DNA of 64,000 nt. Origin: Farysia itapuensis (lineage: Eukaryota > Basidiomycota > Ustilaginomycetes > Ustilaginales > Ustilaginaceae). The position numbers and the translations under genes were made by a program. The notes beneath the pieces are model-generated. The model made no database searches. It was not told the DNA's origin and saw nothing but the letters and a program-made list of their open reading frames with translations. Location of the stretch: positions 310,001 to 374,000 of the forward strand of contig JALBYC010000003.1 in the NCBI GenBank assembly GCA_023212645.1, read 5' to 3'. Within the stretch, counting starts at the first letter, position 1; the number at the start of each line of letters is the position of its first letter. Below, piece by piece: positions 1 through 10,105 of the stretch.

Positions 1-655
1 CAGCGCTCTCGGGACTGGTAGGCATTTCCTAGCGCTATAACATCCTGTCCGGATCATGTCTTCATCCTGCTGACGCTTGTTCGAATCCACCAATGCCAGC
101 TTCCGATTCTTCGTACGTCAAATAAAAATGGGTCCGGAACTCGGATGTCTAGAGGTAGACAATGACTAAGCATGACAAATGCGATCCTCAATCACTCAGA
201 GATCAAAATTGCACCACCGCAGCAAGGCATTGCTTGTTGACTAGCGGCAATGCGTGTGCCGCACGTCAGTACAGCTGGCAAGAGCAGAGTGAGCGCAGGC
301 AAAAGACGGCGGCGATTGTGTGAAAACGTTGGGGAAAATAAGATTCGGCTAGGAACGCGCCGTGGTTGGCCACGATGCGCGCTTTTATCGCAGTGCATGA
401 TGGATAATCTTGGCAGGCAAAACTCGGCTACCGTCTCTCCGCTCAAATAATGTCGGACGATCCACCTCCATTCGTACTCAATCAATCTACCGGCTCTCCA
501 TCCTCCGTACCTTCCTTCAGCTCGCTGGAACGCACGTCCGCTCGTTAAGTTCTTTGTGGCGCAGTAGCTCCTTCCCCACATACTACCACCATTCCATTTC
601 CGCCTGGTGTTGGTTCGCCCCTAGCCACGGGTGTCGCCACCTCTCACACGTATAC
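1..655. other. Intergenic region upstream of the F-box-like gene
   Basis: No gene could be supported on either strand. Short open frames here have no recognisable motif. The segment is presumed to hold the promoter and 5' UTR of the plus-strand gene starting at 656; the last 200 bases are rich in pyrimidines, as is common for fungal 5' leaders. A GTTCGAATCC string near position 79 resembles a tRNA B-box but does not pair into a T-arm. Confidence 0.5.
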
Positions 656-3538
656 ATGACGGTCCAATTGCCAGATGAGATCGTGGACCAGATCCTCTAC
701 CTGGCGTGCACGCTTCCAGCACGCTCCAGAGATGCAAAGCGAGAACCACCAAGTCTGGTCGCAAGCCGCCTTAAAGCCCGCTCATCAGCGCCTCATCTCG
801 ACATTCCGACCACGCTAAAGCTGCTGCGCCTTTCACCTCACCATTACCCGTACATCACCTCTATACTTTACAAGGGGCCGCGGTTGTCCGATCCGATCAG
901 CCTCTCTCTCTTTGCGCGGACACTGACGAATCGTCCTGCCCTTGGCCGTCTGGTCAAGCATCTCTGGGTTGGACACACTTACCAAGGCGAGTCGATCCCC
1001 TCCAACGCGCAAAATGCTGGTCAAGCGGGAACGCAAAACGCCTATGCGCTCAACCAGAAACTTGCTACGTTCTCAGATCTTCGCAGCTGTCTTGCTCGTG
1101 GCATAGCACCAACAAATCTGCTCTCGCCAGATTTCGAAAAGCAGATTGCGCAGTGGGCAGCGCAGAATGTACAAGCAAATTCCCGTACTATGGATCCATT
1201 ACGCGCTCCTCGTGGAATCCACCCAGACTCCCCAGGGTCAGGAGATCCTGATTCTCGAGGCTGGCATTGGATTGGCGTTGATGAATGGGTATTGCGCCTT
1301 TGGGACGGACGGGATTTGGTCATTCAATTTCGTGAGCTTGCGCAGATCAGCTTCTTCCTCGAGCTTAAGCGTCTCATCAAGCAGACCGGAGCGTCGCTTC
1401 CTGCCGAGCCACCATCTCCAGCTCAATCATCAACTCCGTCAAGTCTTCTAGACACCGACCTAGTAACACCGTTCCAACCACGTCAAGCGGCAGACAGGCG
1501 TTCAGGAACTGAAGGAGACCCAATGGACTGGGCAGACGCATCTGACTACGTGGAGCCGAACCCGTCTCTCGATGACCAGCCCATCTATTCGGACGATCTT
1601 GACCTGGACGTGCTAGATGCAGAGCGAGACGTCTACTTTGCAGAGATGGGTGTCAACACCAAGCGGCATAAATGGTCCGAGCTGGCAAAGGTCGGCGATC
1701 AGATGGTCGAATGGTGGCTAATCTGGTCTGTAGCACGTACACGCGCAAGGGCGAGACTCGCAGCGCGGCGTATCTTCGAGGTAGAGCAACGCAACAAGCG
1801 TCTGCACCACTGGAAGCCTCTCCGCCCACAACCAGAGCTGAATGCCAAAAACCATTTCACACATCCAACGCTCTTTGCGCGCTCCGGCGCAACGCATCTG
1901 CTCGTCGGAGGCGCACCCCCTAGGGCCAGAGATGAGGCATGGAACGGGGCTCGAAGCGGCATTTTAGAGTACGAGACCGACTCTGATACTGGATCGGACT
2001 CTGAGGACGACTTTGTTTCAGAAGGGAGCGAGTACGAGTCCGACAACGAGAGACAAGCGCAGCGACGAGCAGGTTCCAGGTCTGATGGTCCTTCGACAGC
2101 AAAGGCCAAATCCGGATTCACTCTGCCTGAATTTGTAGAGCAAGAACAGCAAAAGTCAGAGGATCAAGCCGACCTGTGGGGCGGCGAACACAATTTCGCT
2201 ACCGGCAACGAGCGAGCTGGAGCAGGCAACAGCGTGTTGGGCTCTCGAGGGGGCATGTTCGGCTACGAATCGGCGTTACGCAGGGGTATGTTCAACGAGT
2301 CAGCGCCATTGCTCGATGACGGCACAGAGTATGCCAGTATGCAGAACAAAGTGCAACGCAAACGCAACCAGGAGGACCGCCTGTTGTCAGAAATGACACT
2401 GGGCAGCATCCTCTCAAGTCTTCGCACGGTGGTGATGCTAGCACCCAGACTGCAAAACTTTGCAATGGACGGTGTACTAGAACGGTCCATCTGTGGCAGA
2501 AGACCAATGTGCAGCATGGGAAAGCTCAAGAGCCTATCTTTGGGTCCTCCTCCGCCGTACTGGTGCTCACCACTTTTGTTCGGACACCCAATGAAGACGA
2601 CTCGACGTCAAAGGATCAGCTATCACCAAGAATCACGCAGCGCTGCCAGTCCCGGCACGATGGTGGACGAATCGCGATCGCAAAGCATGTGGCCACTGCC
2701 CGGTGTCTTGATCCCTTCGCCTGCCTTTGCCACGCTGCGGACGTTGCACATTTCAGGATGTATGCTGTTTCCCTCGGAAGCAAAAGCGGTGGGCGGATTG
2801 GGAGGTCAGTTGCCGAGCTTGCGGCATTTCCGCTGGTCGCTCTGGCAGCCTCATGTTGAAGGGCACCCTGTGGGTGTAGTCGAGACACTATGCGCTATCC
2901 TTGACATGCCGACGTCGGAAGAAGAAGCACGCCTGAGCTCGCGAAGCTCTGGTACAATGCAGCCCGGAAACCAGCTGAGCACCTCTGCGTCTTCCGGCAC
3001 ATATCGAGAGCTTGAGAACGGAAAGCGACGACGTAAACATGACACTCGACGTCGCTCAAACCCGTTTACCGCCGTTGGATCATCCATGGCCGAACTCTCT
3101 GCTTCTGACGCAGCCACGCCTAGCGCAACTGAGCTCCACGAGGCAAGCATGTACGCTCTTGTCACTCGTAAGCGAAAGCTGCGCTCCGTCTACGCAACCC
3201 TGCATCCGACAGACGAAGCAATCTTTGCTAGGAAAGCGCCATCAGCACTTCGTTTCGATCCCCGCCTCAAGATTGAAACAGCCAAGTGCCAGGCAACAGA
3301 AGACAATTTAGAAGAAATGCAGCGCTGGTGGGAGTGGGAGAGTGGTCTGCTCAACTTCAAGCCAACAGTGTCGAACCTCGAGGCGATCAATGCCGCGGCT
3401 AAGCGAAAGCTGGCCGAAGGTCCACCCACTTCCATCTCTGCACAGGAACTCAACGCAGACCATATCGGTATAGAGTTTGACTTGGAACGCGCCATGGGCA
3501 CCGAACTAGATCTCGAACCACGTCCTTCTGCATCTTGA
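656..3538 (+). CDS. F-box-like domain protein, 960 aa
   Basis: The frame is open further upstream, but the first ATG that makes sense is at 656, because the protein then begins MTVQLPDEIVDQILYLA, which resembles the start of an F-box (L-P-x-E-I-hydrophobic). F-box proteins recruit substrates to SCF ubiquitin ligases through Skp1. About 100 residues after the box, segments such as LGRLVKHLWVG resemble the leucine-rich surface common in fungal F-box proteins. The middle is long, polar and acidic with Ser/Asp-rich runs (about residues 270-600), and a further Leu-rich stretch (FATLRTLHISGC) lies near residue 690. No substrate domain was recognised. The gene is intronless and converges on the methyltransferase gene that ends 105 bp away. 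The F-box assignment rests on the N-terminus only. Confidence 0.6.
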   Translation: MTVQLPDEIVDQILYLACTLPARSRDAKREPPSLVASRLKARSSAPHLDIPTTLKLLRLSPHHYPYITSILYKGPRLSDPISLSLFARTLTNRPALGRLVKHLWVGHTYQGESIPSNAQNAGQAGTQNAYALNQKLATFSDLRSCLARGIAPTNLLSPDFEKQIAQWAAQNVQANSRTMDPLRAPRGIHPDSPGSGDPDSRGWHWIGVDEWVLRLWDGRDLVIQFRELAQISFFLELKRLIKQTGASLPAEPPSPAQSSTPSSLLDTDLVTPFQPRQAADRRSGTEGDPMDWADASDYVEPNPSLDDQPIYSDDLDLDVLDAERDVYFAEMGVNTKRHKWSELAKVGDQMVEWWLIWSVARTRARARLAARRIFEVEQRNKRLHHWKPLRPQPELNAKNHFTHPTLFARSGATHLLVGGAPPRARDEAWNGARSGILEYETDSDTGSDSEDDFVSEGSEYESDNERQAQRRAGSRSDGPSTAKAKSGFTLPEFVEQEQQKSEDQADLWGGEHNFATGNERAGAGNSVLGSRGGMFGYESALRRGMFNESAPLLDDGTEYASMQNKVQRKRNQEDRLLSEMTLGSILSSLRTVVMLAPRLQNFAMDGVLERSICGRRPMCSMGKLKSLSLGPPPPYWCSPLLFGHPMKTTRRQRISYHQESRSAASPGTMVDESRSQSMWPLPGVLIPSPAFATLRTLHISGCMLFPSEAKAVGGLGGQLPSLRHFRWSLWQPHVEGHPVGVVETLCAILDMPTSEEEARLSSRSSGTMQPGNQLSTSASSGTYRELENGKRRRKHDTRRRSNPFTAVGSSMAELSASDAATPSATELHEASMYALVTRKRKLRSVYATLHPTDEAIFARKAPSALRFDPRLKIETAKCQATEDNLEEMQRWWEWESGLLNFKPTVSNLEAINAAAKRKLAEGPPTSISAQELNADHIGIEFDLERAMGTELDLEPRPSAS

Positions 3539-3643
3539 ACGTTGTATGTCGTTACAACATCACATTACCAATACCAACCAAAGTGGCCCGAAAGTGGATG
3601 GAAATTAAAACTGTGTGCGAGTCTATGTATAGAGCTGGGAGGA

Positions 3644-5062
3644 CTAGAAGGTCCAGCCGATTTCGAACCAGAGGTAGCCTTGCTCATCATCTCGTCCGAT
3701 TCCTGGGCGTTTGTCGAGCCAGCGCTTGTTGCGTATGCACAAGTGCGGCTGGGAGGGAGAGCGTTGCATGTCTAGTGCAGTGATGCGGGAGTGAAGCAGG
3801 GTGCTGTGTGGGATGTCGCTGTCCTTGTGCGCAGACGGGGAAGATGCAAAGCTGGGAGTGCCTGGCATGGGTTCTTGTGGTGTTGCGGAGTGGGAAGAGA
3901 GCAGCGATGGTAAGGCTGATGCCTGCGTGCCAAACACAGCATCAACGGTGTGGTAGAGACCTTCGTGCTTGCCACTCGGTCTGACTGCCATGATAATATG
4001 CGCCCGCGCCTCATTACGGCCATCTTCAGCCGTTGGCTTCTTGAGCAAAGCTTGGATCGATGAGTGGATCCAAAGCGCATGGTCTGGCGCATATACCACG
4101 TCTGCGAGCAAAAGCAGATCGTACCTTTGTTGCTCCCTGGGCGGAAGTTGCGCTTGTTCTGCGTGAAGTTCGGCCCAGTCCAGCTTCTCCACCCTTGGAA
4201 GCACAGCTTCAGTCGATCCGGGGAAGTTCTGTCCTACATTGTAACGGAGATTGTCGAGTACTTGGTCGTGGTAGTCGGAGAGTGTTACTTGTGCGGCTAT
4301 GCTCTTGCGCTCAAAGTAGCGTGCAGCGACCATTCCAACCAGTCCTGTCCCAGCACCGAGCTCGTGCACATCTAGGTGACCGCTTCCTGACACAGATTCT
4401 GGCTCTAGGTCGGCGTGGAACAGGTCTGGATGTCGAGTAAAGACATCGCCGAAATGAATAGCAGCTCCCCACGTCTGCACTCCGACCGCTGCCGCTGCGC
4501 TTTCGCTCCTATCTTGTTTAGCGTCAGCGTGGCAGGTCGATGGAGGAAGTGCGTCGTCTCGGAGCACAACCTTGAGCGACCCTACTTCTAGCGCTCTAGA
4601 CGCAGTAGGTGCTGTTCCAGATATTTGGACAGCCTCAGGCAACGGGAAGGAAAAGTCTCGGCAGATAGCACCAGCTTCTTCCAGTGCAGCATGACCGCCA
4701 AGGACGCGGCCTGCAAGGTCGAGCAAAGCATCGACAGACAGCTCCAGTGGTGTATCATCACGTCCTTGCACCCATGCAAGTCCGCTACCGATCATGCGAG
4801 TCAGCCAGGACATTGCATAGCGCTTCTCGTTGAGGTCCGCTCTGGCTGCATCCATAGCATCTTCGAGCCCATCAGTCTGATCCGACCTGTCCTTGTCCGT
4901 TCTCCCCAAGAATGTGCGCTCCTTCAACGTGAGAGACTGAGGTGAGTACAGATCTGCCAGGTAGCAAAGCGCCAGTAAGAGGTCGAGAGCCTCAGGCTGA
5001 GATCGGATGTGGGGAAGGCATGTTGTTGGGTTAGCTTTGCCCGCTGAATGATCCACAACCAT
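3644..5062 (-). CDS. Protein-lysine methyltransferase (Methyltransf_16 family), possibly Efm2-like
   Basis: The 472-aa protein has a class I SAM-binding motif (VHELGAGTGLVGMVAARYF), a downstream acidic position (TLSDYHD) and a motif-IV-like segment (LLLADVVYAPDHALW), the pattern of the lysine methyltransferase family 16. An N-terminal helical region with SWLTRMIGSGLAWV and a WGAAI segment just before the SAM motif resemble fungal Efm2, which methylates translation elongation factor 2. That subfamily placement is inference; other family members methylate eEF1A, Hsp70 or ribosomal proteins. Positions 380-430 are Ser/Pro-rich, an insertion typical of smut proteins. The start ATG at 5062 is the only one that keeps the conserved N-terminal helices. 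It is divergent from the isocitrate-lyase-family gene, with a 373-bp shared promoter. Confidence 0.7.
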   Translation of the reverse strand: MVVDHSAGKANPTTCLPHIRSQPEALDLLLALCYLADLYSPQSLTLKERTFLGRTDKDRSDQTDGLEDAMDAARADLNEKRYAMSWLTRMIGSGLAWVQGRDDTPLELSVDALLDLAGRVLGGHAALEEAGAICRDFSFPLPEAVQISGTAPTASRALEVGSLKVVLRDDALPPSTCHADAKQDRSESAAAAVGVQTWGAAIHFGDVFTRHPDLFHADLEPESVSGSGHLDVHELGAGTGLVGMVAARYFERKSIAAQVTLSDYHDQVLDNLRYNVGQNFPGSTEAVLPRVEKLDWAELHAEQAQLPPREQQRYDLLLLADVVYAPDHALWIHSSIQALLKKPTAEDGRNEARAHIIMAVRPSGKHEGLYHTVDAVFGTQASALPSLLSSHSATPQEPMPGTPSFASSPSAHKDSDIPHSTLLHSRITALDMQRSPSQPHLCIRNKRWLDKRPGIGRDDEQGYLWFEIGWTF

Positions 5063-5196
5063 CTTGATCCTTGCTCAGATCATGTTGATGCTACCATGTC
5101 AAATGGCACCGTGTGAGAGAGAATGCAAGGAAATCAAGATGCAAAAAGAAACCAAAAAAATATGGAAAATGTGAATGGAGAGTACGGCAGCGTATA

Positions 5197-5220
5197 CCGC
5201 GTACCGCGTAGATCCGCGTA
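5197..5220 (+). promoter_or_regulatory. Three CCGCGTA direct repeats in a divergent promoter
   Basis: The heptamer CCGCGTA occurs at 5197-5203, 5204-5210 and 5214-5220, so two copies abut and the third follows after three bases. It lies between the divergent methyltransferase (ATG 5062) and lyase (ATG 5436) genes, about 215 bp from the lyase start. CCG-containing direct repeats are typical sites for Zn2Cys6 dimers, but no particular regulator is identified. Confidence 0.35.
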
Positions 5221-5435
5221 GATAGCCGATGACATGGCCTAACAGCTATTTCCCCGAATTCCACATATTTCACGGGGCAAGGTCGGCATGAGAGCGGACG
5301 AGGCGGCTTGTCGAGTTGTGAGCATCCACGAGCCGGTGAATGCAGAGTACCCGTTAGCTCCGACTACCGACGCTTGCTTCTTCTTCTTTGTGTTGCTCTT
5401 TCCTTCTTGTTTGCCCTCTTCACCACATCGACAAG

Positions 5436-7232
5436 ATGGCTTCCCGTCAACTTGCAACCCGGCTAGCCAGATCTCAGTGCCCCAGAATCGTTGGAATTGC
5501 CAGTGCTACGGCTCGAGTCGCACATAGATCTTCCTTCCAGGGACTGAGTGTAAGGATGAGCTCAACCGCGGCTACCTCCTTAAACCCGGCACCAGCGCCT
5601 TTGCGCGTGCAGCCGCCAAGCGCTAGCCAAGAGCAGTCCGATCACGATGCTGCCGTTATGCAGGTTCAAGAGTGGTTCGACAGTCCTCGCTTCAAAGGCA
5701 TCAAGCGCAACTATGGCCCAGAAGCAGTAGTCTCGAAACGAGGCTCGATGCCCGTTCAGCCTCCGGCTTCGTCTCTCACAGCCGACAAGCTCTTTGCGCT
5801 GCTCTCAGAACACGCTGCCAAAGGAACACCTGCTCACACTATGGGTGCCATCGACCCTGTACAGCAATCTCAGATGGCTTACAACCAGGAGGTCGTCTAC
5901 GTCTCAGGCTGGGCCGCGAGTTCGGTTCTGACCACGTGCAACAACGAAGTAGGTCCAGATCTGGCAGACTACCCCTACACGACTGTTCCGAACCAGGTGC
6001 AGCGTCTCTTCAAGGCCCAGCTACATCACGATCGCAAACATTGGGACGAGCGATGCCAGCTGAGCGCAGAGCAGAAGGCGAAGCTGCCGTGGGTCGACTA
6101 TCTTCGACCCATCATCGCAGATGCCGATACTGGACACGGCGGTCTTAGCACGGTGTTCAAGCTTGCCAAGCTGTTTGCCGAGCACGGCGCTGCCGGAATC
6201 CACCTCGAAGACCAGCTGCACGGCGGCAAGAAGTGCGGACATCAGGCAGGCAAGGTGCTTGTGCCCACCTCTGAACACGTCAACCGACTGACTGCATCTC
6301 GTTTCGCATGGGACATTCTCGGGTCTTCCAACATCCTTATCGCCCGAACTGACTCTGAATCTGCCAAGCTGATTTCGTCCAGCATCGACGCTCGCGATCA
6401 TGAGTTTATCAAGGGCGTTTACAACCTACCCGCAGGCACCAAGGGCCTTGCCGAAACACTGGCCAACAAGGAAGCGCAAGGCGCTACAGGACCCGAGATC
6501 GACGCAGCTGAGAAAGCATGGATGGACAGCTGCGAGCTGGTCACTTTTGACGAAGCCGTCGAAAAGCAGAACGCAGGAAACAAGTCTGGCATCGACGAAT
6601 ACCGCAAAAAAGTGGTCAACGGAGTGTCAAATGGCGAGGCAAGAGCTGCTGCCAAAGAAGTCTTTGGCGAAGCAGGCGTGCCTGTCTGGTGTTGGGACGC
6701 ACCTCGTACAAAGGAGGGGTACTACCACTTCAAGGGCGGTGTCAAAGCGGCTATCAAGCGAGTCAAAATCTTCGCGCCCTACTCTGATATGCTGTGGCTC
6801 GAGACCAAGACACCTGATCTCAAGCAGGCGCAAGGATTCGCAGCCGACATTCACAAGGACTTCCCGGGCAAGTGGCTCGTGTACAACCTCAGCCCCAGTT
6901 TCAACTGGAGCGCTCATGGATTCTCGGACACAGACCTTAAGAACTTTGTTTGGGACCTGGCCAAGTCCGGCTTTGTCTTCCAACTGATCTCGCTTGCCGG
7001 ACTGCACTCTACGGGAGCTATGACAGCCGAGCTGTCGAATCGCTTCAAGACGGATGGAATGCTGGCCTACGTTGAGCTGGTGCAGCGCAAAGAAAAGGAG
7101 ATTGGATGCGATGTTCTCACGCACCAAAAGTGGTCGGGCGCCGCCTACGTTGACCGCATGTTGCAAACAGTCAGCTCTGGTAGCTCAGCGACCCAGGCTA
7201 TGGGAGCCGACAGCACCGAGACGCAGTTCTAG
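5436..7232 (+). CDS. Mitochondrial 2-methylisocitrate lyase (isocitrate lyase family)
   Basis: The 598-aa protein carries the family catalytic signature KKCGH at residues 265-269 and conserved segments [26 protein letters not shown] and [10 protein letters not shown]. These enzymes cleave (methyl)isocitrate to succinate plus glyoxylate or pyruvate. Three features favour methylisocitrate lyase of the propionyl-CoA-degrading methylcitrate cycle. The N-terminus (about 50 residues) is basic, Ser/Ala-rich and free of acidic residues, like a mitochondrial presequence. The signature continues as [15 protein letters not shown] followed by SRFAWD. The length also fits. Glyoxylate-cycle isocitrate lyases are shorter and lack a presequence. 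The start ATG at 5436 was chosen because it begins this presequence; the open frame upstream has no ATG. Isocitrate lyase activity cannot be excluded from sequence alone. Confidence 0.8.
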   Translation: MASRQLATRLARSQCPRIVGIASATARVAHRSSFQGLSVRMSSTAATSLNPAPAPLRVQPPSASQEQSDHDAAVMQVQEWFDSPRFKGIKRNYGPEAVVSKRGSMPVQPPASSLTADKLFALLSEHAAKGTPAHTMGAIDPVQQSQMAYNQEVVYVSGWAASSVLTTCNNEVGPDLADYPYTTVPNQVQRLFKAQLHHDRKHWDERCQLSAEQKAKLPWVDYLRPIIADADTGHGGLSTVFKLAKLFAEHGAAGIHLEDQLHGGKKCGHQAGKVLVPTSEHVNRLTASRFAWDILGSSNILIARTDSESAKLISSSIDARDHEFIKGVYNLPAGTKGLAETLANKEAQGATGPEIDAAEKAWMDSCELVTFDEAVEKQNAGNKSGIDEYRKKVVNGVSNGEARAAAKEVFGEAGVPVWCWDAPRTKEGYYHFKGGVKAAIKRVKIFAPYSDMLWLETKTPDLKQAQGFAADIHKDFPGKWLVYNLSPSFNWSAHGFSDTDLKNFVWDLAKSGFVFQLISLAGLHSTGAMTAELSNRFKTDGMLAYVELVQRKEKEIGCDVLTHQKWSGAAYVDRMLQTVSSGSSATQAMGADSTETQF

Positions 7233-7424
7233 AATTATGAAGTGCTTGTTTTTCGTTCTGGTAGCGTGCCTGTGAGTAACACCGTGGTCAGCTCGCGTGA
7301 TGCTTTGATTTTCATTTCCCGCGGACGAAAAGTGGAGGTGTCAGGGTGTCAGCCGCTTGTTGCCGAATTGAAGCATCATCGTGCCCAAGCTGGCCCGTAC
7401 TACCATCGTCCAACTACTGCAAGG

Positions 7425-8222
7425 ATGGTGGGCATTCATGGAACGTACGATACAATGCTAGTGCCGTTGTTGATGCCCATCTCGGACGTGCTCAACTTCC
7501 TGCCACCGCAGGTGCGCAACATTGAACCATCGCCGTTGATCCCGTTTACGCACAAGGAGATCGAGGCGCTTGGACTCGACACGGAGTCGTATGATGCGGC
7601 TCATAACCATCCAGTAATGCTGGAGCTGGGTCATCAGGATCACACCGGACCGGGTCCCAGACTGATGAGACCGAGCTTTGACGAGGCTAAGCTGGAAATC
7701 CTGGGCATGCGACATCCTAATTTGGGAGATCATCAGCCTTTCTCTGCTGACAAGGGCTTCGCATTCAAGCAAATGATTCTCTTCTCCAACATGATTATGT
7801 CAACATCATCTTCCCTGATTGCGGGCCTTAGGAGCAGCTCCGCGGTCATGGTACCTCAAAAGTCACCCAGCATCTATTCGGATGAGGAAAGTCAGATCGA
7901 ATACACCGCTCAAAACTTCATCGAGGCCTCGTTCACAAAAGAAGAAAGCAAACCAATGGATCTGAATGGCGCTCAGATCTGGGCTGGAAGGCCATGGTAT
8001 GGCTGGAGAGTCTCGGAGTCATTGATACGCTTCGACTTTGAGCCTCCACAGATCGGACCGGTGCCATACCAAGCAGACGTCCGAGTCAAATTGGCCAGCT
8101 TCTACGACCCTTCTGTTGCCTCAAAAGCTTCAAGCGACTGGGCCGAGTTCAAGGGTGGTCATGCCTGGAGGTTCAAGGCGAGCTACTCTAGCAAGGATAT
8201 GAAGGTTACCGATGCTCTATAG
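7425..8222 (+). CDS. Acetoacetate-decarboxylase-like (ADC fold) protein
   Basis: A 265-aa frame whose family is recognised only tentatively. Segments such as MLELGHQDHTGPGP, DEAKLEILGMRHPNLGD and the late KASYSSKDM recall fungal proteins of the acetoacetate-decarboxylase-like superfamily, which include decarboxylases and many uncharacterised members. No catalytic lysine could be assigned with certainty. The frame is open back to 7242 without an ATG, and the ATG at 7425 is the first available; a short upstream exon is possible. It follows the methylisocitrate lyase gene in the same orientation, 192 bp downstream. No signal peptide or membrane segment is present. Confidence 0.5.
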   Translation: MVGIHGTYDTMLVPLLMPISDVLNFLPPQVRNIEPSPLIPFTHKEIEALGLDTESYDAAHNHPVMLELGHQDHTGPGPRLMRPSFDEAKLEILGMRHPNLGDHQPFSADKGFAFKQMILFSNMIMSTSSSLIAGLRSSSAVMVPQKSPSIYSDEESQIEYTAQNFIEASFTKEESKPMDLNGAQIWAGRPWYGWRVSESLIRFDFEPPQIGPVPYQADVRVKLASFYDPSVASKASSDWAEFKGGHAWRFKASYSSKDMKVTDAL

Positions 8223-8704
8223 CTTACATTGCTCTGATCAACTGTGTCTCTACCGACGGTTCGCGTCAGTATATCCCCCTTCTTCTGTATATTATGGCTA
8301 CTGTTGCTATTGCCAGACTGCTATAATGGCAATCGCTATAGTGAAAGACACACTTTGCGATTGACGTGGTGACTGAACTTGGGCCGCTTTATTTCTTTGT
8401 ATCCCCCACATCCGCTGGGCGTAGGGCCGTTGGCGGATTTTTTTGTTGCGTGAAATCGAGTCGTTAGCGGCTAAGCGAGCAGCGCGGAGGCTGAATTCAA
8501 GAGGGCGCGAGACCTGGAAGTCAAATAAATTCTACTTGTTTGCTCGACATTTGAAAGCTGAAAATCCACCGAATCCAAATCCAAAGGGATCTGCGTTGCC
8601 GCACATTGTCTCCGCTTGCGGGGGTGCGGTTCCATTTGCCATCCCCTTTTCTCACATCATCCTCTCCCCTCTCTTCAACTCATCCACATCCCATACACAA
8701 CACC
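8223..8704. other. Intergenic region, promoter of a small cell-wall protein gene
   Basis: No gene was found. The interval holds the 3' flank of the ADC-like gene, including a short imperfect hairpin at 8309-8333, and then the promoter and pyrimidine-rich leader of the gene starting at 8705. Confidence 0.5.
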
Positions 8705-9160
8705 ATGATTCCGTCGCCTTCACTATGGCTGGCCCTCATGGCAACATTGCTCTTGCTGGCGTTCCAGTCAACTGCTCAGTCTACCGACCCTCTTAATGGC
8801 AGCACCTTCTCGACACCCGTCTTTAGTGTCAGTCCGACATTCACACCCATCACCACATTTGCTCAAGCGACAGGTGGCAACCCAACAACGATTGCTGGTC
8901 CAGGTCCTTCACCAGCCACTTCGTCTTACGTATTCGCCTACACAGTACCCACCCAGACCGTGGCTGCACTAGATCCAACACAGGTCTATGCGAGTCTCGC
9001 CAGCTCTGGTAAATACAACACCGCTTCGGATGCAAAAGGTCTCGCGCCCAACCCCACCAACCTTCAGATCGCAGACAGTGCACTCAGCAGCCTCAATGTT
9101 GCTGCTCTTAGGGCTGTCTTCCTCACCGTTGCGGCAGCTGCTGTTGTCGTCTTGTTGTAA
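8705..9160 (+). CDS. Small secreted GPI-anchored protein, 151 aa
   Basis: The protein opens with a strong signal peptide (MIPSPSLWLALMATLLLLAF, cleavage likely after a Ser-Thr-Ala stretch). It continues as a short Ser/Thr/Pro/Ala-rich chain and ends in a hydrophobic tail (AVFLTVAAAAVVVLL) that reaches the stop codon, preceded by small residues suited to a GPI omega site. This architecture is that of small cell-surface proteins anchored through GPI. No enzymatic domain or cysteine pattern is visible; it has no cysteine in the mature region. The ATG at 8705 is chosen because it starts the signal peptide and follows a CACC-type context. It converges on the PET191 gene. Confidence 0.7.
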   Translation: MIPSPSLWLALMATLLLLAFQSTAQSTDPLNGSTFSTPVFSVSPTFTPITTFAQATGGNPTTIAGPGPSPATSSYVFAYTVPTQTVAALDPTQVYASLASSGKYNTASDAKGLAPNPTNLQIADSALSSLNVAALRAVFLTVAAAAVVVLL

Positions 9161-9487
9161 AGCAGGTGCGCTTACACGTTTGCCCACAAATTCTCGCTTT
9201 CCCACATCACAACTGCTGTCAAGATTTTCCTGTCTATCCTGATCGAAGTGCATTCGCCTACTTGGAAGTACGACTGGAAACCTTGCCAAATCTATCTGGA
9301 AAGCACTCTACGCCGACCGGCATACCCTATGGACTCCTACCTACCAATGATCCCCTTTTGCTTCCTGTCTCGTTGTTCTTTGTAAAGTTGAAACCACCAT
9401 TGTTGTGGGCTCGACGCTCTTTGCTAATCAATACCACACACACGCCAAAAGTGCCTTGAGAGTGACGTGACGTTGACTGAGCATTCT

Positions 9488-9953
9488 TCATTGTTGATCT
9501 GGTGTTGCAATTGAGTCGACTTGAGTAGTGCCTCCTGGTGGATTACTGCCGGCTGCTGGTGGGGGTGCATTCCCTCTGAACCTTTTTCGCATATCCAGCT
9601 GTGCAGCGTAACAAGAGATGGCAGAGCCAGAGGTAACACCGTCAGCATTGTTCTTCTATGCGGCGCGCTTGCTGCATTGCGAACTTACCATCCCACGTCG
9701 ACACTCTACAAACGACTTGTACAGCTGCTGACATTCTTGCGGTAGTTCGTGCATGTGGTTCCGCAGACAGTCTTGTGCACTTTGTTTGTCCACCAGGTAG
9801 CAGTCCGTCTTGAGCACGCATCTTGTCAGTTCATCTCGTATGTGCAGACACTAGCAATTGCAAGGTCGCAAGATACTTGTTAGCAAAAGGCCCACTGTTC
9901 CTGAACAATCTGCACTGTAGCCTCGCGCATCGTGTACTCACCGATCCAACCAT
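9488..9953 (-). CDS. PET191: PET191/COA5 cytochrome c oxidase assembly factor, three exons
   Basis: This gene is too fragmented to appear as a long open frame. Exons on the minus strand are 9942-9953 (12 nt, MVGS), 9689-9850 and 9488-9598. The introns are 91 and 90 nt with GTGAGT...CTAG and GTAAGT...ACAG borders. The 94-aa product begins MVGSCLHIRDELTRCVL and continues with DCYLVDKQSAQDCL, YKSFVECRRGM and LDMRKRFRGNAPPP, the hallmark segments of PET191. That small twin-Cys intermembrane-space protein is needed for complex IV assembly. Two CX9C pairs are present (CLHIRDELTRC and CQQLYKSFVEC). Both junctions are in phase 0 and fall inside conserved family sequence, which makes the model strong despite the tiny first coding exon. 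The acidic/Gly/Pro tail is not conserved. Confidence 0.9.
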
Positions 9954-10105
9954 CTCGTAAAGTCACGCTTGCTGCCAAAATAGAGGGGCCAGATTCAGTC
10001 GTTGTAAGAAGACAAAAGTGGCACGCATGTGTGGAGCTCAATTCACAGTGCGAATAAATTGTGGGAAAAAATCGCGTTATGAATTCGCATTCTCAACAGC
10101 AAGCT

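Noticed and set aside
70..100. tRNA-like B-box (GTTCGAATCC)
   Set aside because: The flanking bases do not form a five-pair T-stem, and no acceptor, D-arm or anticodon stem could be drawn upstream.
7237..7275. Signal-peptide-like reading MKCLFFVLVACL followed by GTGAGT, as first exon of the ADC-like gene
   Set aside because: None of the nearby acceptors joins it in frame to the downstream protein, and it begins only four bases after the preceding stop codon.
8309..8333. Hairpin ATTGCCA...TGGCAAT as a terminator or small RNA
   Set aside because: Stem of only seven pairs in a 3' flank, no supporting context in a eukaryote.
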